Assembly: GCA_018262285.1 (NCBI GenBank)
Contig: JAGTRX010000003.1
Location: forward strand, 1-51,525
Origin: Pseudomonadota bacterium
GTDB lineage: Bacteria > Pseudomonadota > Gammaproteobacteria > Burkholderiales > Rhodocyclaceae
Direction: 5' to 3'
DNA: 51,525 bases
Positions within the stretch are counted from its first letter, which is position 1. Every line of letters starts with the position of its first letter. Made by a program: the position numbers and the translations under genes. Of this stretch, positions 33,959-41,421 are shown one piece after another. The notes below the pieces were generated by a model. That model worked only from the letters and a program-made list of their open reading frames with translations, had not been told where the DNA came from and searched no databases.

Positions 33959-34765
33959 TTACTGCCTCGGCTCACCGCGACTATTTACGGTCACCGTTGA
34001 TCCAGGAAGGGTGGTCATCTGTATGCGATGTTCCTGACCACGGAATACGTAGACCACGTCCCAGAAATTAGGTTGGGTTTTGCCTGCCACCGTCGTACAA
34101 CGCTGAACATCTTGCGTAACCACCTGCTGGTCGTTGCGACCTACTCTTGAGCCGATCACGCCGCCGGCGACTGCGCCACCGGCCGTCATAATATCCTTGC
34201 CATGTCCACCGCCGACCTGGTGACCAAGAACGCCACCAATCACAGCACCGGCAATGGCTCCGGGCACATTGGCCTGAGTTCGTTCCTGAACAACTTGCTC
34301 ACGCTCTAACCAGCAGCGCTGTTCGGGCGGCCCGACCACTGCACGGACAGAAGTCACGTTTGCCTCAAAGAGTCTTTCGTTGCGGCGCCGATAGAAATCA
34401 TTGCTGACAACCGGAGCGGGAGCATATCGACTGTCATCAATACTGGCTCTTCGACTAATGGCGCGTGCAGATGAAATCTGGTTGTTCAAACCCATCGCAC
34501 GCAATGAGGGATATCGACCTGGGCGCAAGACGGTACATTCACCACGGAAGCGTGCATCTTCGCAAACTTCCCAGCGACTACCGACAACCTCAACCGACGA
34601 AGCACGGTCATTAAATCCTTGGCGCTGGAAATTCTGAACCGTTCTGACTGTCGAGAAAGATCGGCCTTGAAAGCCTCGCTCTTCGTAGAAAGTAATTTGT
34701 GCAATCGCTGACGTTGTCATGGCCAGACCGGCTACCAACAATGCGTTTCTCAATAAAGCATTCAT
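33959..34765 (-). CDS. Exported beta/gamma-crystallin and glycine-zipper protein
   Basis: 268 residues from ATG 34765, six bases after AGGAG. Signal peptide (1-22, ending TTSAIA). Residues about 24-105 form a beta/gamma-crystallin-type domain with Greek-key markers (ITFYEERGFQGRSFS, WEVCEDARFRGECTVLRPGRYPSL in part). Residues about 165-220 hold a glycine-zipper 2TM segment (AIAGAVIGGVLGHQVGGG, AGGAVAGGVIGSRVG). A Cys pair (about 152 and 223) flanks it. Such proteins are envelope-stress factors of unknown mechanism. An 18-bp motif copy lies 105 bp upstream. Confidence 0.86.
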   Translation of the reverse strand: MNALLRNALLVAGLAMTTSAIAQITFYEERGFQGRSFSTVRTVQNFQRQGFNDRASSVEVVGSRWEVCEDARFRGECTVLRPGRYPSLRAMGLNNQISSARAISRRASIDDSRYAPAPVVSNDFYRRRNERLFEANVTSVRAVVGPPEQRCWLEREQVVQERTQANVPGAIAGAVIGGVLGHQVGGGHGKDIMTAGGAVAGGVIGSRVGRNDQQVVTQDVQRCTTVAGKTQPNFWDVVYVFRGQEHRIQMTTLPGSTVTVNSRGEPRQ

Positions 34766-34869
34766 TCCCATCTCCTGAAAAAAATTACATATGCCAAAAC
34801 AAAGATTAGCTTCAGCTGCCAAACACGCTGCCGATGCGTTCGTCAATATGTCTCATCGCCAAATGCCTG

Positions 34870-34887
34870 TCTGTACGGTTGCGCACA
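34870..34887 (-). promoter_or_regulatory. Copy D of the 18-bp stress-cluster motif
   Basis: TCTGTACGGTTGCGCACA, followed by TGAGA as in copy B. It lies 105 bp upstream of the crystallin-like gene. Confidence 0.5.
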
Positions 34888-34943
34888 TGAGAGACCTATT
34901 CTTTTACTTGATTGGAGAGGAAGATGAGCCAACCCATAAATAT

Positions 34944-35020
34944 CGTCATTGCGAGCGTGGCAAAGCAATCTCGCTCCAGTTTTCATGATTGCCACGAGCC
35001 TGACGGCTCTCGCAATGACG
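34944..35020. repeat. Dispersed intergenic repeat, family 1, copy 1
   Basis: Starts CGTCATTGCGAGCG and ends CTCGCAATGACG, near-complementary ends that fold into a long hairpin. An internal GCAATCTCGC/GATTGCCACGAGCCTG core is shared with the copy at 44270-44345. This is the type of short non-coding dispersed repeat (REP/MITE-like) widespread in bacteria. Confidence 0.8.
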
Positions 35021-35072
35021 AGTTCCCGTGTATTGTCAATCAGGATTCTTTATGACTTTGAAAGCGCCAAAT

Positions 35073-35219
35073 TCATCGAAACGAAAAATTACCGCCAAAA
35101 ATCCCAATCAGGCCAATCACGATCAAATAAATGGCAACGATGTAATTGAGCAGCCGCGGGACGGCAAGAATGAGAATGCCGGCAATCAACGACACCAGGG
35201 GAGCAAGGCTTAAATTCAC
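35073..35219 (-). CDS. DUF3096 family mini membrane protein
   Basis: 48 residues from a GTG at 35219 (AGAGG site); the 114-residue frame extending upstream is a shadow of the neighbouring gene. The DUF3096 pattern is clear: LAPLVSLIAGILILAVPRLL and YIVAIYLIVIGLIGIFG, two membrane helices joined by a short turn. Function unknown; often found with BON, CsbD or lmo0937 genes. Third gene of the BON lipoprotein operon, 13 bp after the previous stop. Confidence 0.87.
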   Translation of the reverse strand: MNLSLAPLVSLIAGILILAVPRLLNYIVAIYLIVIGLIGIFGGNFSFR

Positions 35220-35232
35220 GGGGATACCTCTT

Positions 35233-35460
35233 TCAGTTTTTCTTTGACAGCACAGCAAAAGCGACAAGACAGGCACCACCGCCGACGAGCAGCCAACCAA
35301 GAATGGGCGGCAACGCAACCGTGTGCGTTTTTTCGGCAACTGCCGTGACTGGCCCGATCTTGAGAATTTCCTCGTTGGTGGTGTAGCTGTAATGGTCATA
35401 ACCGAGAACAGCTGCACCTAGCACCATGAGAACGATGCCGGAGATGAGAGGGATTTTCAT
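35233..35460 (-). CDS. Small two-helix membrane protein
   Basis: 75 residues with helices at about 5-22 and 52-70 and a periplasmic loop (ILKIGPVTAVAEKTHTVALP). It resembles short stress-associated membrane proteins of the DUF3185 kind, by arrangement rather than strict identity. The ATG overlaps the stop of the BON gene (ATGA), and DUF3096 follows, so it belongs to the operon. Confidence 0.77.
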   Translation of the reverse strand: MKIPLISGIVLMVLGAAVLGYDHYSYTTNEEILKIGPVTAVAEKTHTVALPPILGWLLVGGGACLVAFAVLSKKN

Positions 35461-36008
35461 GATGCGCCCGCCACAAGCCGGTTATCAACGTCTTTGACGC
35501 CTGCCACAGCCCCTGCCAGTACCCGGGCTCTATCCTTGTTGACCATCGAATCGACCGATCCGGTCAAGGTCACAACGCCTTTTACGGTATCGACACTGAT
35601 TTGTAGCGTCCGCAAGCCGGGCTCGGCAAAAATGGCAGCTTTGACCTTTGCCGTGATCTCGGTATCGCCTATCACCACATCGGCTTTCTTGCCTTGCTCA
35701 CCAAGCTTGTCACCAACTTTATCGGCCGTCGCTTCAATTTTGTCGCCGGCCGTATTGGCCATGCGATCCATTTTCTGACCGGCCTTTTCGAGTGTCTGCC
35801 CGATCTTGTCGCCAGCGTTTTCTGCCGACTGCCCGATCTTGTTGCCAGCGTTTTCTGCCGACTGCCCGATCTTGTTGCCAGCGGTTTCAACCGCCTGATC
35901 GATGTTCTTCCCGGCGGTTTCCGCCGGCCCCGGCTTATCACAGGCGACAAGCCCGAACGCCAGCAAAGTCGCAAGAACAATTTGTTTGAGACTGCCTTTG
36001 CTATTCAT
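35457..36008 (-). CDS. Lipoprotein with LEA-like 11-mer repeats and a BON domain
   Basis: 183 residues. Signal peptide with lipobox (LVAC, acylated Cys23). Residues 30-106 are seven consecutive 11-residue units of the form (E/N/D)xAG(N/D/Q)KI(G/D)Qxx, e.g. ETAGNKIGQSA, ENAGNKIGQSA, NTAGDKIEATA; this periodicity is that of LEA group 3 amphipathic helices. Residues about 112-180 form a BON domain (IGDTEITAKVKAAI, VVTLTGSVDS), a lipid-binding fold. Likely an outer-membrane or periplasmic protectant. Two units are identical at DNA level (33 bp each, 35817-35882). First gene of a three-gene operon. Confidence 0.88.
   Translation of the reverse strand: MNSKGSLKQIVLATLLAFGLVACDKPGPAETAGKNIDQAVETAGNKIGQSAENAGNKIGQSAENAGDKIGQTLEKAGQKMDRMANTAGDKIEATADKVGDKLGEQGKKADVVIGDTEITAKVKAAIFAEPGLRTLQISVDTVKGVVTLTGSVDSMVNKDRARVLAGAVAGVKDVDNRLVAGAS
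35817..35882 (-). repeat. Perfect 33-bp tandem duplication in the BON gene
   Basis: 35817-35849 is repeated exactly at 35850-35882 and encodes one 11-residue unit each. Flanking units match less well, so this pair looks recent and could vary between strains by slippage. Confidence 0.85.
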
Positions 36009-36061
36009 TTTTTTCTTTCAAGGTTATTCACGCCTTAGTCTTGCCCATATGCCTTAAAGAG

Positions 36062-36079
36062 TCTGTACGCCAGCGCACA
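36062..36079 (-). promoter_or_regulatory. Copy B of the 18-bp stress-cluster motif
   Basis: TCTGTACGCCAGCGCACA, the best fit to the consensus; halves TGTACGC and GCGCACA are inverted around CA. It lies 54 bp upstream of the BON lipoprotein start. Confidence 0.55.
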
Positions 36080-36125
36080 CTGAGACGCATTTCTTGCGAT
36101 AAAGCCTTTGGATTGCCGGAAATTC

Positions 36126-36143
36126 TATGTACGCCAGCGTACC
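36126..36143 (+). promoter_or_regulatory. Copy C of the 18-bp stress-cluster motif
   Basis: TATGTACGCCAGCGTACC, containing the perfect palindrome GTACGC-CA-GCGTAC. It lies 138 bp upstream of the lmo0937-type gene and 64 bp from copy B. Confidence 0.55.
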
Positions 36144-36281
36144 GACTGCGCATGATCTTGCGATTAGGCTCGTCAGAGCATCCTCGCTTTCAATGTCCGG
36201 ACTGCCATGACAAAAGTCGGGCTGGCGCGACATGGACTCGAAAAAGGGAGACTGTCTATCCATTTACGAAAGGAAACAATC

Positions 36282-36431
36282 ATGCTGTACACAATTGCTG
36301 TCATTCTGGTCATCCTGTGGCTACTGGGATTGGTGACGTCTTACACCGTCGGCGGTTTCATCCACGTCCTTCTGGTCATCGCCATTGTCGTTATTCTGCT
36401 CAGAATCATCAGCGGAAGACGTCCACTCTGA
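36282..36431 (+). CDS. lmo0937-family mini membrane protein
   Basis: 49 residues from ATG 36282 (AAAGGA site). MLYTIAVILVILWLLGLV followed by GGFIHVLLVIAIVVILLRI matches the lmo0937 family of two-helix stress proteins of unknown function. The longer frame to 36207 has no support. It is divergent from the BON operon across a region with motif copies B and C. Confidence 0.85.
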   Translation: MLYTIAVILVILWLLGLVTSYTVGGFIHVLLVIAIVVILLRIISGRRPL

Positions 36432-36502
36432 GGTAACAAATCGAACACCCCCAGCAATTTCGCAAACTTGATTCGCATGATTTATCAACCAAGGAACAAA
36501 CC

Positions 36503-36931
36503 ATGAAACGCTTACTATTCATAGCCGCACTGGCTGCCGCAACATTCCCGGCTCTTGCCGCCGACGCGACCGTCTCGTTAAGCATCGGCCAGCCCGGTTA
36601 CTATGGCCGGCTCGACATTGGTGACTTTCCGCAGCCACGCGTTATTTACCGCCGCCCCATGATGATCGAACGCGGCGTCGCAGATCAGGCACCTGTTTAT
36701 ATGCGCGTACCACCCGGTCACGCCAAAAACTGGCGCAAGCATTGCAGCCGCTACAACGCCTGTGGAGAGCGCGTCTATTTCGTGCAAGACAACTGGTACA
36801 ACCGCGAATACGCGCCACGCTACCAACAACGGCATGGCGGACGTGGTGACGATCGCCACATCCTGCGCAATGACCACAGGAACGACGGTTACGGCAAAAA
36901 CAAGGAAAATAAACACGGCCGTGGCCGATAA
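36503..36931 (+). CDS. Exported basic protein of unknown function
   Basis: 142 residues. Signal peptide (1-20, ending FPALAA). The central part is rich in Tyr, Arg and Pro (YYGRLDIGDFPQPRVIYRRP), with two Cys (CSRYNAC) likely paired, and the C-terminus is a Gly/His/Arg/Asp/Asn-rich tail. No family recognised, though such proteins recur beside envelope-stress genes in Rhodocyclales. AAGGA precedes the ATG. It follows the lmo0937-type gene by 71 bp on the same strand. Confidence 0.75.
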   Translation: MKRLLFIAALAAATFPALAADATVSLSIGQPGYYGRLDIGDFPQPRVIYRRPMMIERGVADQAPVYMRVPPGHAKNWRKHCSRYNACGERVYFVQDNWYNREYAPRYQQRHGGRGDDRHILRNDHRNDGYGKNKENKHGRGR

Positions 36932-37051
36932 AGGTCTGTTTTAGCCCTGTCAGCTCACCCGCAAGCCCTAACCTGGTTGAACTGACGGGGAGGTAGCTTT
37001 TTACCAATAGCTGCAACAGCTTTTGCTTGTATGCTATCTTTAAGGTCTGAA

Positions 37052-37072
37052 GCACCCGGATTTCCCGGGTGC
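37052..37072 (+). other. 5'-leader hairpin of the CDGSH gene
   Basis: GCACCCGG and CCGGGTGC pair perfectly (8 bp, 5-base loop) 23 bp before the ATG, next to its ribosome site (AGGAGA). It could be a terminator for upstream reading or a leader structure. Confidence 0.45.
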
Positions 37073-37094
37073 CTCTAACCAGGAGATTTTATTC

Positions 37095-37334
37095 ATGAGC
37101 CAAGCCGAAATTGCCGCAAAAGCCCCCTGTGCCGTTGAAGTTGAAAAAGGGAAAGACTACTGGTGGTGCGCCTGTGGCCGCAGCAAGGGTCAGCCCTTTT
37201 GCGACGGCTCACACAAAGGCACTGAATTCACACCGATGAAATACACGGCAGAAGAGAGCAAGACCGTCTATTTCTGCGCCTGTAAACAAACGAAGAACGC
37301 CCCGTTCTGCGACGGCACCCACAAAAACCTGTAA
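37095..37334 (+). CDS. Double CDGSH iron-sulfur protein
   Basis: 79 residues with two CDGSH units: [18 protein letters not shown] and [19 protein letters not shown], each with three Cys and one His to bind a [2Fe-2S] cluster. It fits the small bacterial double-CDGSH (mitoNEET-like) group. Role in redox or iron-sulfur traffic is inferred. Start supported by AGGAGA; a strong terminator follows. The rubredoxin-reductase fusion begins downstream. Confidence 0.92.
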   Translation: MSQAEIAAKAPCAVEVEKGKDYWWCACGRSKGQPFCDGSHKGTEFTPMKYTAEESKTVYFCACKQTKNAPFCDGTHKNL

Positions 37335-37348
37335 ACCCAAGATCGAAC

Positions 37349-37382
37349 TCACGCTGACCACTTGCGGTCAGCGTGATTTTTT
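37349..37382 (+). terminator. Intrinsic terminator after the CDGSH gene
   Basis: TCACGCTGACC (37349-37359) pairs with 37366-37376 across a 6-base loop and is followed by six T. Confidence 0.92.
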
Positions 37383-37422
37383 GCGTTACCGGCATAAACC
37401 CCGAAAATTTCTGCGCTGCGAT

Positions 37423-38784
37423 ATGGGGGTCTATTTGAAAACCTATCAATGCATCATTTGTGGCTGGATCTACGATGAAGCCGCCGGTTGCCCTGAAGAA
37501 GGCATCGCTCCAGGCACGCGCTGGCAAGACATTCCAGAAGACTGGTGCTGCCCGGTTTGCGGCGCCAAAAAGGGCGATTTCAGCATGGTTGCCATCGAAG
37601 AAGAGAATGATTTTCCGGCAGCAACGCCGTCCGATCAGCCTGCCCTGATCATTATCGGTAGCGGTCTCGCCGCTTACACCCTGGCCAGAGAATTCCGCCA
37701 ACTCGACAGTGCCGCTCCCCTGTTGCTCATCACCCGTGACGGCGGCGGCTATTTTTCCAAGCCGACCCTCTCCAACGCCCTGGCCAGCCAAAAAACACCC
37801 GCCCAGTTGCTAACCAAAACAGCCGATCAAATGGCGGCCGAACTGCAAGCTGAAATTCGTCCGCATACCGAAGTTACCGCCATCGATCCAGCCAAACAGC
37901 AGATCATCCTGACCGATGGCAGCCACCTCGACTATGGCCGCCTGGTCATCGCCTGGGGTGCCGACCCCATCCGTCTCTCCTTCGAAGGTGACGGTGCGGA
38001 TGCCGTGCAATCGGTCAATGACCTCGACGACTACAGCCACTTTCATGCCAGCCTGGAGAACGCCCGGTCGGTCGCCGTCATCGGTGCCGGACTCATTGGC
38101 TGCGAATTCGCCAACGATCTGGCCTCCCGCCAGATGAAAACAAGCCTCATCGACCCTGCCGCCTGGCCGCTTTCTCGCCAACTGCCGGAGGCTGCCGGAA
38201 AATATTTGAGCGCCAGGCTGCAAGCCAAAGGCGTTGAATTCTGCTTCGGCACTTCCGTCAAAGCCATCTACAAGAGCGCTGCCACCTACCGCCTGGAGCT
38301 CGCCGATGGCCACCAGATCATGGCCGACCAGATCCTCTCCGCCATCGGCCTGCGGCCGCGCACGGCAGCGGCGCAAGCGGCCGGAATCACCTGTCAGCGC
38401 GGTATCGTCACTGACCGTTTCCTGAAAACCAACCTTCCCGGCATCTATGCCATGGGCGACTGCGCGGAAATCGCCGGCCTTATCCTGCCCTTCATCACGC
38501 CGATCCTGCATCAGGCAAAAGCCCTGGCCAAAACCCTGGCCGGTGAGCCGACCGCACTGATCTACCCGGCCATGCCGGTCGCGGTCAAAACCCCCGCCTG
38601 CCCAACCATGGTCTGTTCGCCACCGGCTGGCGCAGAGGGAACCTGGCACTGCCAGACAATCGACGGTGGCATGGAAGCCCTCTACCAAAGTCCAACCGGC
38701 GAACTGCTCGGCTTTGCCCTGCTCGGCAACGCCACCGCCCGCAGCCAGAGTCTCGCTGCCCAACTACCGGCCGTGTTGGCGTAG
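37423..38784 (+). CDS. Rubredoxin-rubredoxin reductase fusion
   Basis: 453 residues from ATG 37423; TTG 37435 with a GGGGG site is an alternative. Residues about 5-58 are a rubredoxin ([15 protein letters not shown] ... [13 protein letters not shown], the two CxxC iron ligands). From about 70 on is a pyridine-nucleotide flavin oxidoreductase: FAD motif [15 protein letters not shown](P)H motif [12 protein letters not shown], and [10 protein letters not shown]. The reductase would deliver electrons from NAD(P)H to the fused rubredoxin, as AlkT does to AlkG; the acceptor is unknown (an oxidase, peroxidase or hydroxylase). The FMN reductase follows after 41 bp. Confidence 0.92.
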   Translation: MGVYLKTYQCIICGWIYDEAAGCPEEGIAPGTRWQDIPEDWCCPVCGAKKGDFSMVAIEEENDFPAATPSDQPALIIIGSGLAAYTLAREFRQLDSAAPLLLITRDGGGYFSKPTLSNALASQKTPAQLLTKTADQMAAELQAEIRPHTEVTAIDPAKQQIILTDGSHLDYGRLVIAWGADPIRLSFEGDGADAVQSVNDLDDYSHFHASLENARSVAVIGAGLIGCEFANDLASRQMKTSLIDPAAWPLSRQLPEAAGKYLSARLQAKGVEFCFGTSVKAIYKSAATYRLELADGHQIMADQILSAIGLRPRTAAAQAAGITCQRGIVTDRFLKTNLPGIYAMGDCAEIAGLILPFITPILHQAKALAKTLAGEPTALIYPAMPVAVKTPACPTMVCSPPAGAEGTWHCQTIDGGMEALYQSPTGELLGFALLGNATARSQSLAAQLPAVLA

Positions 38785-38825
38785 AACATCCAGAGTACTG
38801 ACCACCACCATAACAGGAGAACACC

Positions 38826-39380
38826 ATGAGCCAATATCAAATCGCCGTTTTCGTCGGCAGCCTGCGTCAAGACTCGATCCATCGCAAACTGGCCAATGCC
38901 GTCGCCAAACTGGCACCGGCAGATTTTTCCTTTCAGCAAATCCAAATTGGCGATTTGCCCATGTACAATCAGGACGAAGAAACCAACCCCAACGCCGCCG
39001 TCCAGCGTCTGAAACGCGACATCGCGGCAGCGCAGGGGCTGCTCTTTTTGAGCCCCGAATACAACCGTTCCGTTCCTGCCTTGTTGAAAAATGCCATCGA
39101 CACCGCCTCCCGCCCCTACGGGCAGAACGCCTGGGCAGGCAAACCAGCCGCCATATTGAGCGCCTCGCCCGGCCCCATCGGTGGCGCTTTGGCGCAACAA
39201 CATCTGCGCGGCATTCTCGCCTGCCTTGACGTCCACACCCTGGCGCAGCCCGAAATGTACCTCCAGATCAAGGACAATTTCTTTGACGGTTCTGGCAACT
39301 TCGCCAATCCCGACACTCGCAAGTTCTTGCAAGGCTGGATGGATCGCTACGTTAATTGGGTGAAAAAGATCACCGCTTGA
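38826..39380 (+). CDS. NADPH-dependent FMN reductase family protein
   Basis: 184 residues. Flavodoxin-like fold with the FMN phosphate loop IAVFVGSLRQDSIHRKLA (only the core SLRQDS is diagnostic) and SPEYNRSVPALLKNAIDTASRP. It matches the chromate/azo-reductase (ChrR/YieF) group that reduces quinones or metals by two electrons. AGGAG precedes the ATG. It follows the rubredoxin-reductase gene and may be part of the same redox operon. Confidence 0.92.
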   Translation: MSQYQIAVFVGSLRQDSIHRKLANAVAKLAPADFSFQQIQIGDLPMYNQDEETNPNAAVQRLKRDIAAAQGLLFLSPEYNRSVPALLKNAIDTASRPYGQNAWAGKPAAILSASPGPIGGALAQQHLRGILACLDVHTLAQPEMYLQIKDNFFDGSGNFANPDTRKFLQGWMDRYVNWVKKITA

Positions 39381-39415
39381 GCGGGTGGCTTACACAGAGG
39401 CCGGTCACAGACACC

Positions 39416-40192
39416 TCAATCGCCGCCAAAAATATAACTATCCATGACCAGAACATTGTCGGCAACCCCCCCTTCTATCCGGCATGATCTTGTCCAGTCG
39501 TCACCCGCCGCGCCAATGGCAAAGAAAAGCGACAACAGGTGTTCTTCGGTGGGATGGGCGCGTTTGGCAAAAGGAGCTTGCCAACGGTAATCGAGCAGGG
39601 CTTCGAGGTCGGCAGCGGCGATGCGTCCGGCCAGCCAGTCGGCAAAAGGCTGCACATATTCACCCGCAGCAGCGCTACGAAAATCATTGAGGTTGTGCGT
39701 CACCCCGCCGGAACCGACGATGAGCACACCCTCCGCCCGCAGCGGTGCCAGGGCGCGGCCGAGCGCCAGCAACGTCTGCGGCTGGTCAGCAACAGTCTGA
39801 GCAATTTGCAGTACCGGCACATCCGCCTCCGGGTACATGTGCAACATCGGAACCCAGACGCCGTGATCGCGTCCGGCGTGATCGTTGGCGGTGGCGACTA
39901 TACCGGCCTGCGCCAAGCGCTGCAGCACTTGCGCCGCAATTTCCGGCGCGCCGGCTGCCGGATAGTCGATCTCAAAAAGCGCTGGCGAAAAACCACCGAA
40001 ATCATGGACGGTGCTTGGCGCTGCTGTCGTCTGCACTTGCAGCTGGCTTGTCATCCAGTGCGGTGACATCAGCACGACGGCACGCGGCTTGGGCAGGCTT
40101 TTTCCGAGTTGACCCAATGCGGCGCCGAGTTTGCCTGGCTGAAACGCAAATTCGGGCGAACCGTGCGAAATGAACAGGGAAGGCAATGTCAT
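39416..40192 (-). CDS. YgiD-like extradiol dioxygenase
   Basis: 258 residues. LigB-type fold with metal ligands suggested by LFISHGSPEF, VVLMSPHWMTS and GSGGVTHNLNDF, the order in YgiD (4,5-DOPA dioxygenase extradiol) and plant DODA. It would open a catechol ring with non-haem Fe or Zn. The physiological substrate is unknown. Transcribed on its own; it is convergent with the FMN reductase and has a GAGG site. Confidence 0.9.
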   Translation of the reverse strand: MTLPSLFISHGSPEFAFQPGKLGAALGQLGKSLPKPRAVVLMSPHWMTSQLQVQTTAAPSTVHDFGGFSPALFEIDYPAAGAPEIAAQVLQRLAQAGIVATANDHAGRDHGVWVPMLHMYPEADVPVLQIAQTVADQPQTLLALGRALAPLRAEGVLIVGSGGVTHNLNDFRSAAAGEYVQPFADWLAGRIAAADLEALLDYRWQAPFAKRAHPTEEHLLSLFFAIGAAGDDWTRSCRIEGGVADNVLVMDSYIFGGD

Positions 40193-40516
40193 GATTAAAC
40201 CTCAGATTTGACGGCGCAGGCGGCAGCTCATAGTCGATAGACGTTCAAAGCGCCGATAGGTTCCGGCTGCTGCGCAGACCTTCAGTCTGTTAAAGCCCCA
40301 GCGCCTTTCTGGTCATGCGGCAACCCGACTGTTTGAGTTGCTCGATGCTTTGCCGGGAAAAATCGAAATGTGTTGCCATGTTTGACCTCATCGGGTGATG
40401 TCTTCAAGCGGCTTCGGACACAGGGCGTCATGCTCACAGGCCATCTTGCCGGAAACATAGCACGGCCGGGCAGCGTTGGTATAATCTTCGTCATACCAAT
40501 ACTCTATTGCTGCCAA
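40193..40516. other. Intergenic region, 324 bp
   Basis: Divergent promoter space of the dioxygenase (left) and the thioredoxin-like gene (right). Apart from a possible 29-codon gene (40290-40379, minus) with a GAGG site, nothing else was seen. Confidence 0.6.
40290..40379 (-). CDS. Possible 29-residue small protein
   Basis: ATG at 40379 after GATGAGGTCAAAC gives a 29-residue product starting MATHFDFSRQSIEQL and ending MTRKALGL. A CAGAC/GTCTG hairpin directly follows the stop. No family recognised; the single Cys and amphipathic helix are not diagnostic. It may be a genuine small gene or chance. Confidence 0.35.
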   Translation of the reverse strand: MATHFDFSRQSIEQLKQSGCRMTRKALGL

Positions 40517-41410
40517 ATGCCAGAAAACCAAAACAACCCCGCCGCCCTGCCGAACGACTTTGCTTTTGATGTCGGCCTTGAAAATTTTGAAGAGCGGGTC
40601 ATTCAGCCCTCCTTTGAAGTTCCCGTCCTGATTGATTTCTGGGCACCCTGGTGCGCGCCCTGCCTTGCCCTCAAACCCATGCTGGAGAAACTGGCGACGG
40701 AATACAACGGCCGTTTCCTGCTCGCCCGCGTCAATTCCGACGAGTTTCCGCAAATCGCACAGCATTTTGGCGTGCGCAGCATTCCCTCCGTCAAACTGAT
40801 GAAGGGTGGCCGTCTGGCCGATGAATTCAACGGCGCCTTGCCGGAAGGCGAAGTGCGCGCCTTCATTGAACGCCATGTCCCACCGGCGACCACCTCGCAG
40901 CGTGAGCAGGCAGCGGCTTTGATCGCTGAAGGCCGCTTCGAGGAAGCACTGCCCATCCTGGCTGAAGCCATGCAGACCAACCCCGGTGATGAAGCTATCC
41001 GCCTTGATCTCGCTGAAGTCATTATGGAACTCGGCCGCCTGGACGATGCGCAGACCCTGATTTCCGGCGAGTTCCAACAGGAAGCCGACCGCGCCCGCAC
41101 CCTGCGCGCCCGCTTGGCGCTAGCCGACAATCCGGTGGACAAGGCAAAACTGGCCGAGCTTGAAACCCGGCTTGCCACCAACCCCGACGATCATGCCGCC
41201 CGCCTCGAACTGGCCAACGCCCAGGCTGGAGCCATGAAATACCGCGAAGCGTTGGATTCGGCACTGGAAGTTGTTAGTCGCGACCGCAACTTCAACGATG
41301 GCGCCGGCCGCAAAGCCATGCTGCAGTTTTTTGAAGCACTCAGCGGCAATGAGCGCTTTGACGATCTGGTGCGTGAATATCGCCGTGCCCTTTCGGCAAC
41401 GCTCAACTAA
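40517..41410 (+). CDS. Thioredoxin-TPR chaperone, CnoX/YbbN-like
   Basis: 297 residues from ATG 40517; the longer frame to 40370 is unsupported. Thioredoxin domain (about 10-125) with active site WAPWCAPC, then tetratricopeptide-type helical repeats (about 130-290). This is the arrangement of CnoX (YbbN), a chaperedoxin that protects substrates during oxidative stress and hands them to GroEL. The CxxC is intact here, so reductase activity is possible. Nnr follows 11 bp downstream, in an apparent operon. Confidence 0.92.
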   Translation: MPENQNNPAALPNDFAFDVGLENFEERVIQPSFEVPVLIDFWAPWCAPCLALKPMLEKLATEYNGRFLLARVNSDEFPQIAQHFGVRSIPSVKLMKGGRLADEFNGALPEGEVRAFIERHVPPATTSQREQAAALIAEGRFEEALPILAEAMQTNPGDEAIRLDLAEVIMELGRLDDAQTLISGEFQQEADRARTLRARLALADNPVDKAKLAELETRLATNPDDHAARLELANAQAGAMKYREALDSALEVVSRDRNFNDGAGRKAMLQFFEALSGNERFDDLVREYRRALSATLN

Positions 41411-41421
41411 GCTGAAATGCC

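Larger units (their letters stand above)
34766..35072. other. Intergenic region, 307 bp
   Basis: No gene. It contains copy D of the 18-bp motif (34870-34887) and a 77-bp dispersed inverted repeat (34944-35020). Confidence 0.7.

Noticed and set aside
35220-35417. N-terminal extension of DUF3096
   Set aside because: It overlaps the 75-residue membrane protein out of frame and has antisense-like composition; the DUF3096 family starts at the GTG.
35757-35912. Regular repeats considered as a CRISPR array
   Set aside because: Repeats are contiguous 33-bp units in a coding frame with no spacers.
36054-36263. 69-codon minus-strand frame between the BON and lmo0937 genes
   Set aside because: It covers motif copies B and C and has no ribosome site; better explained as regulatory DNA.
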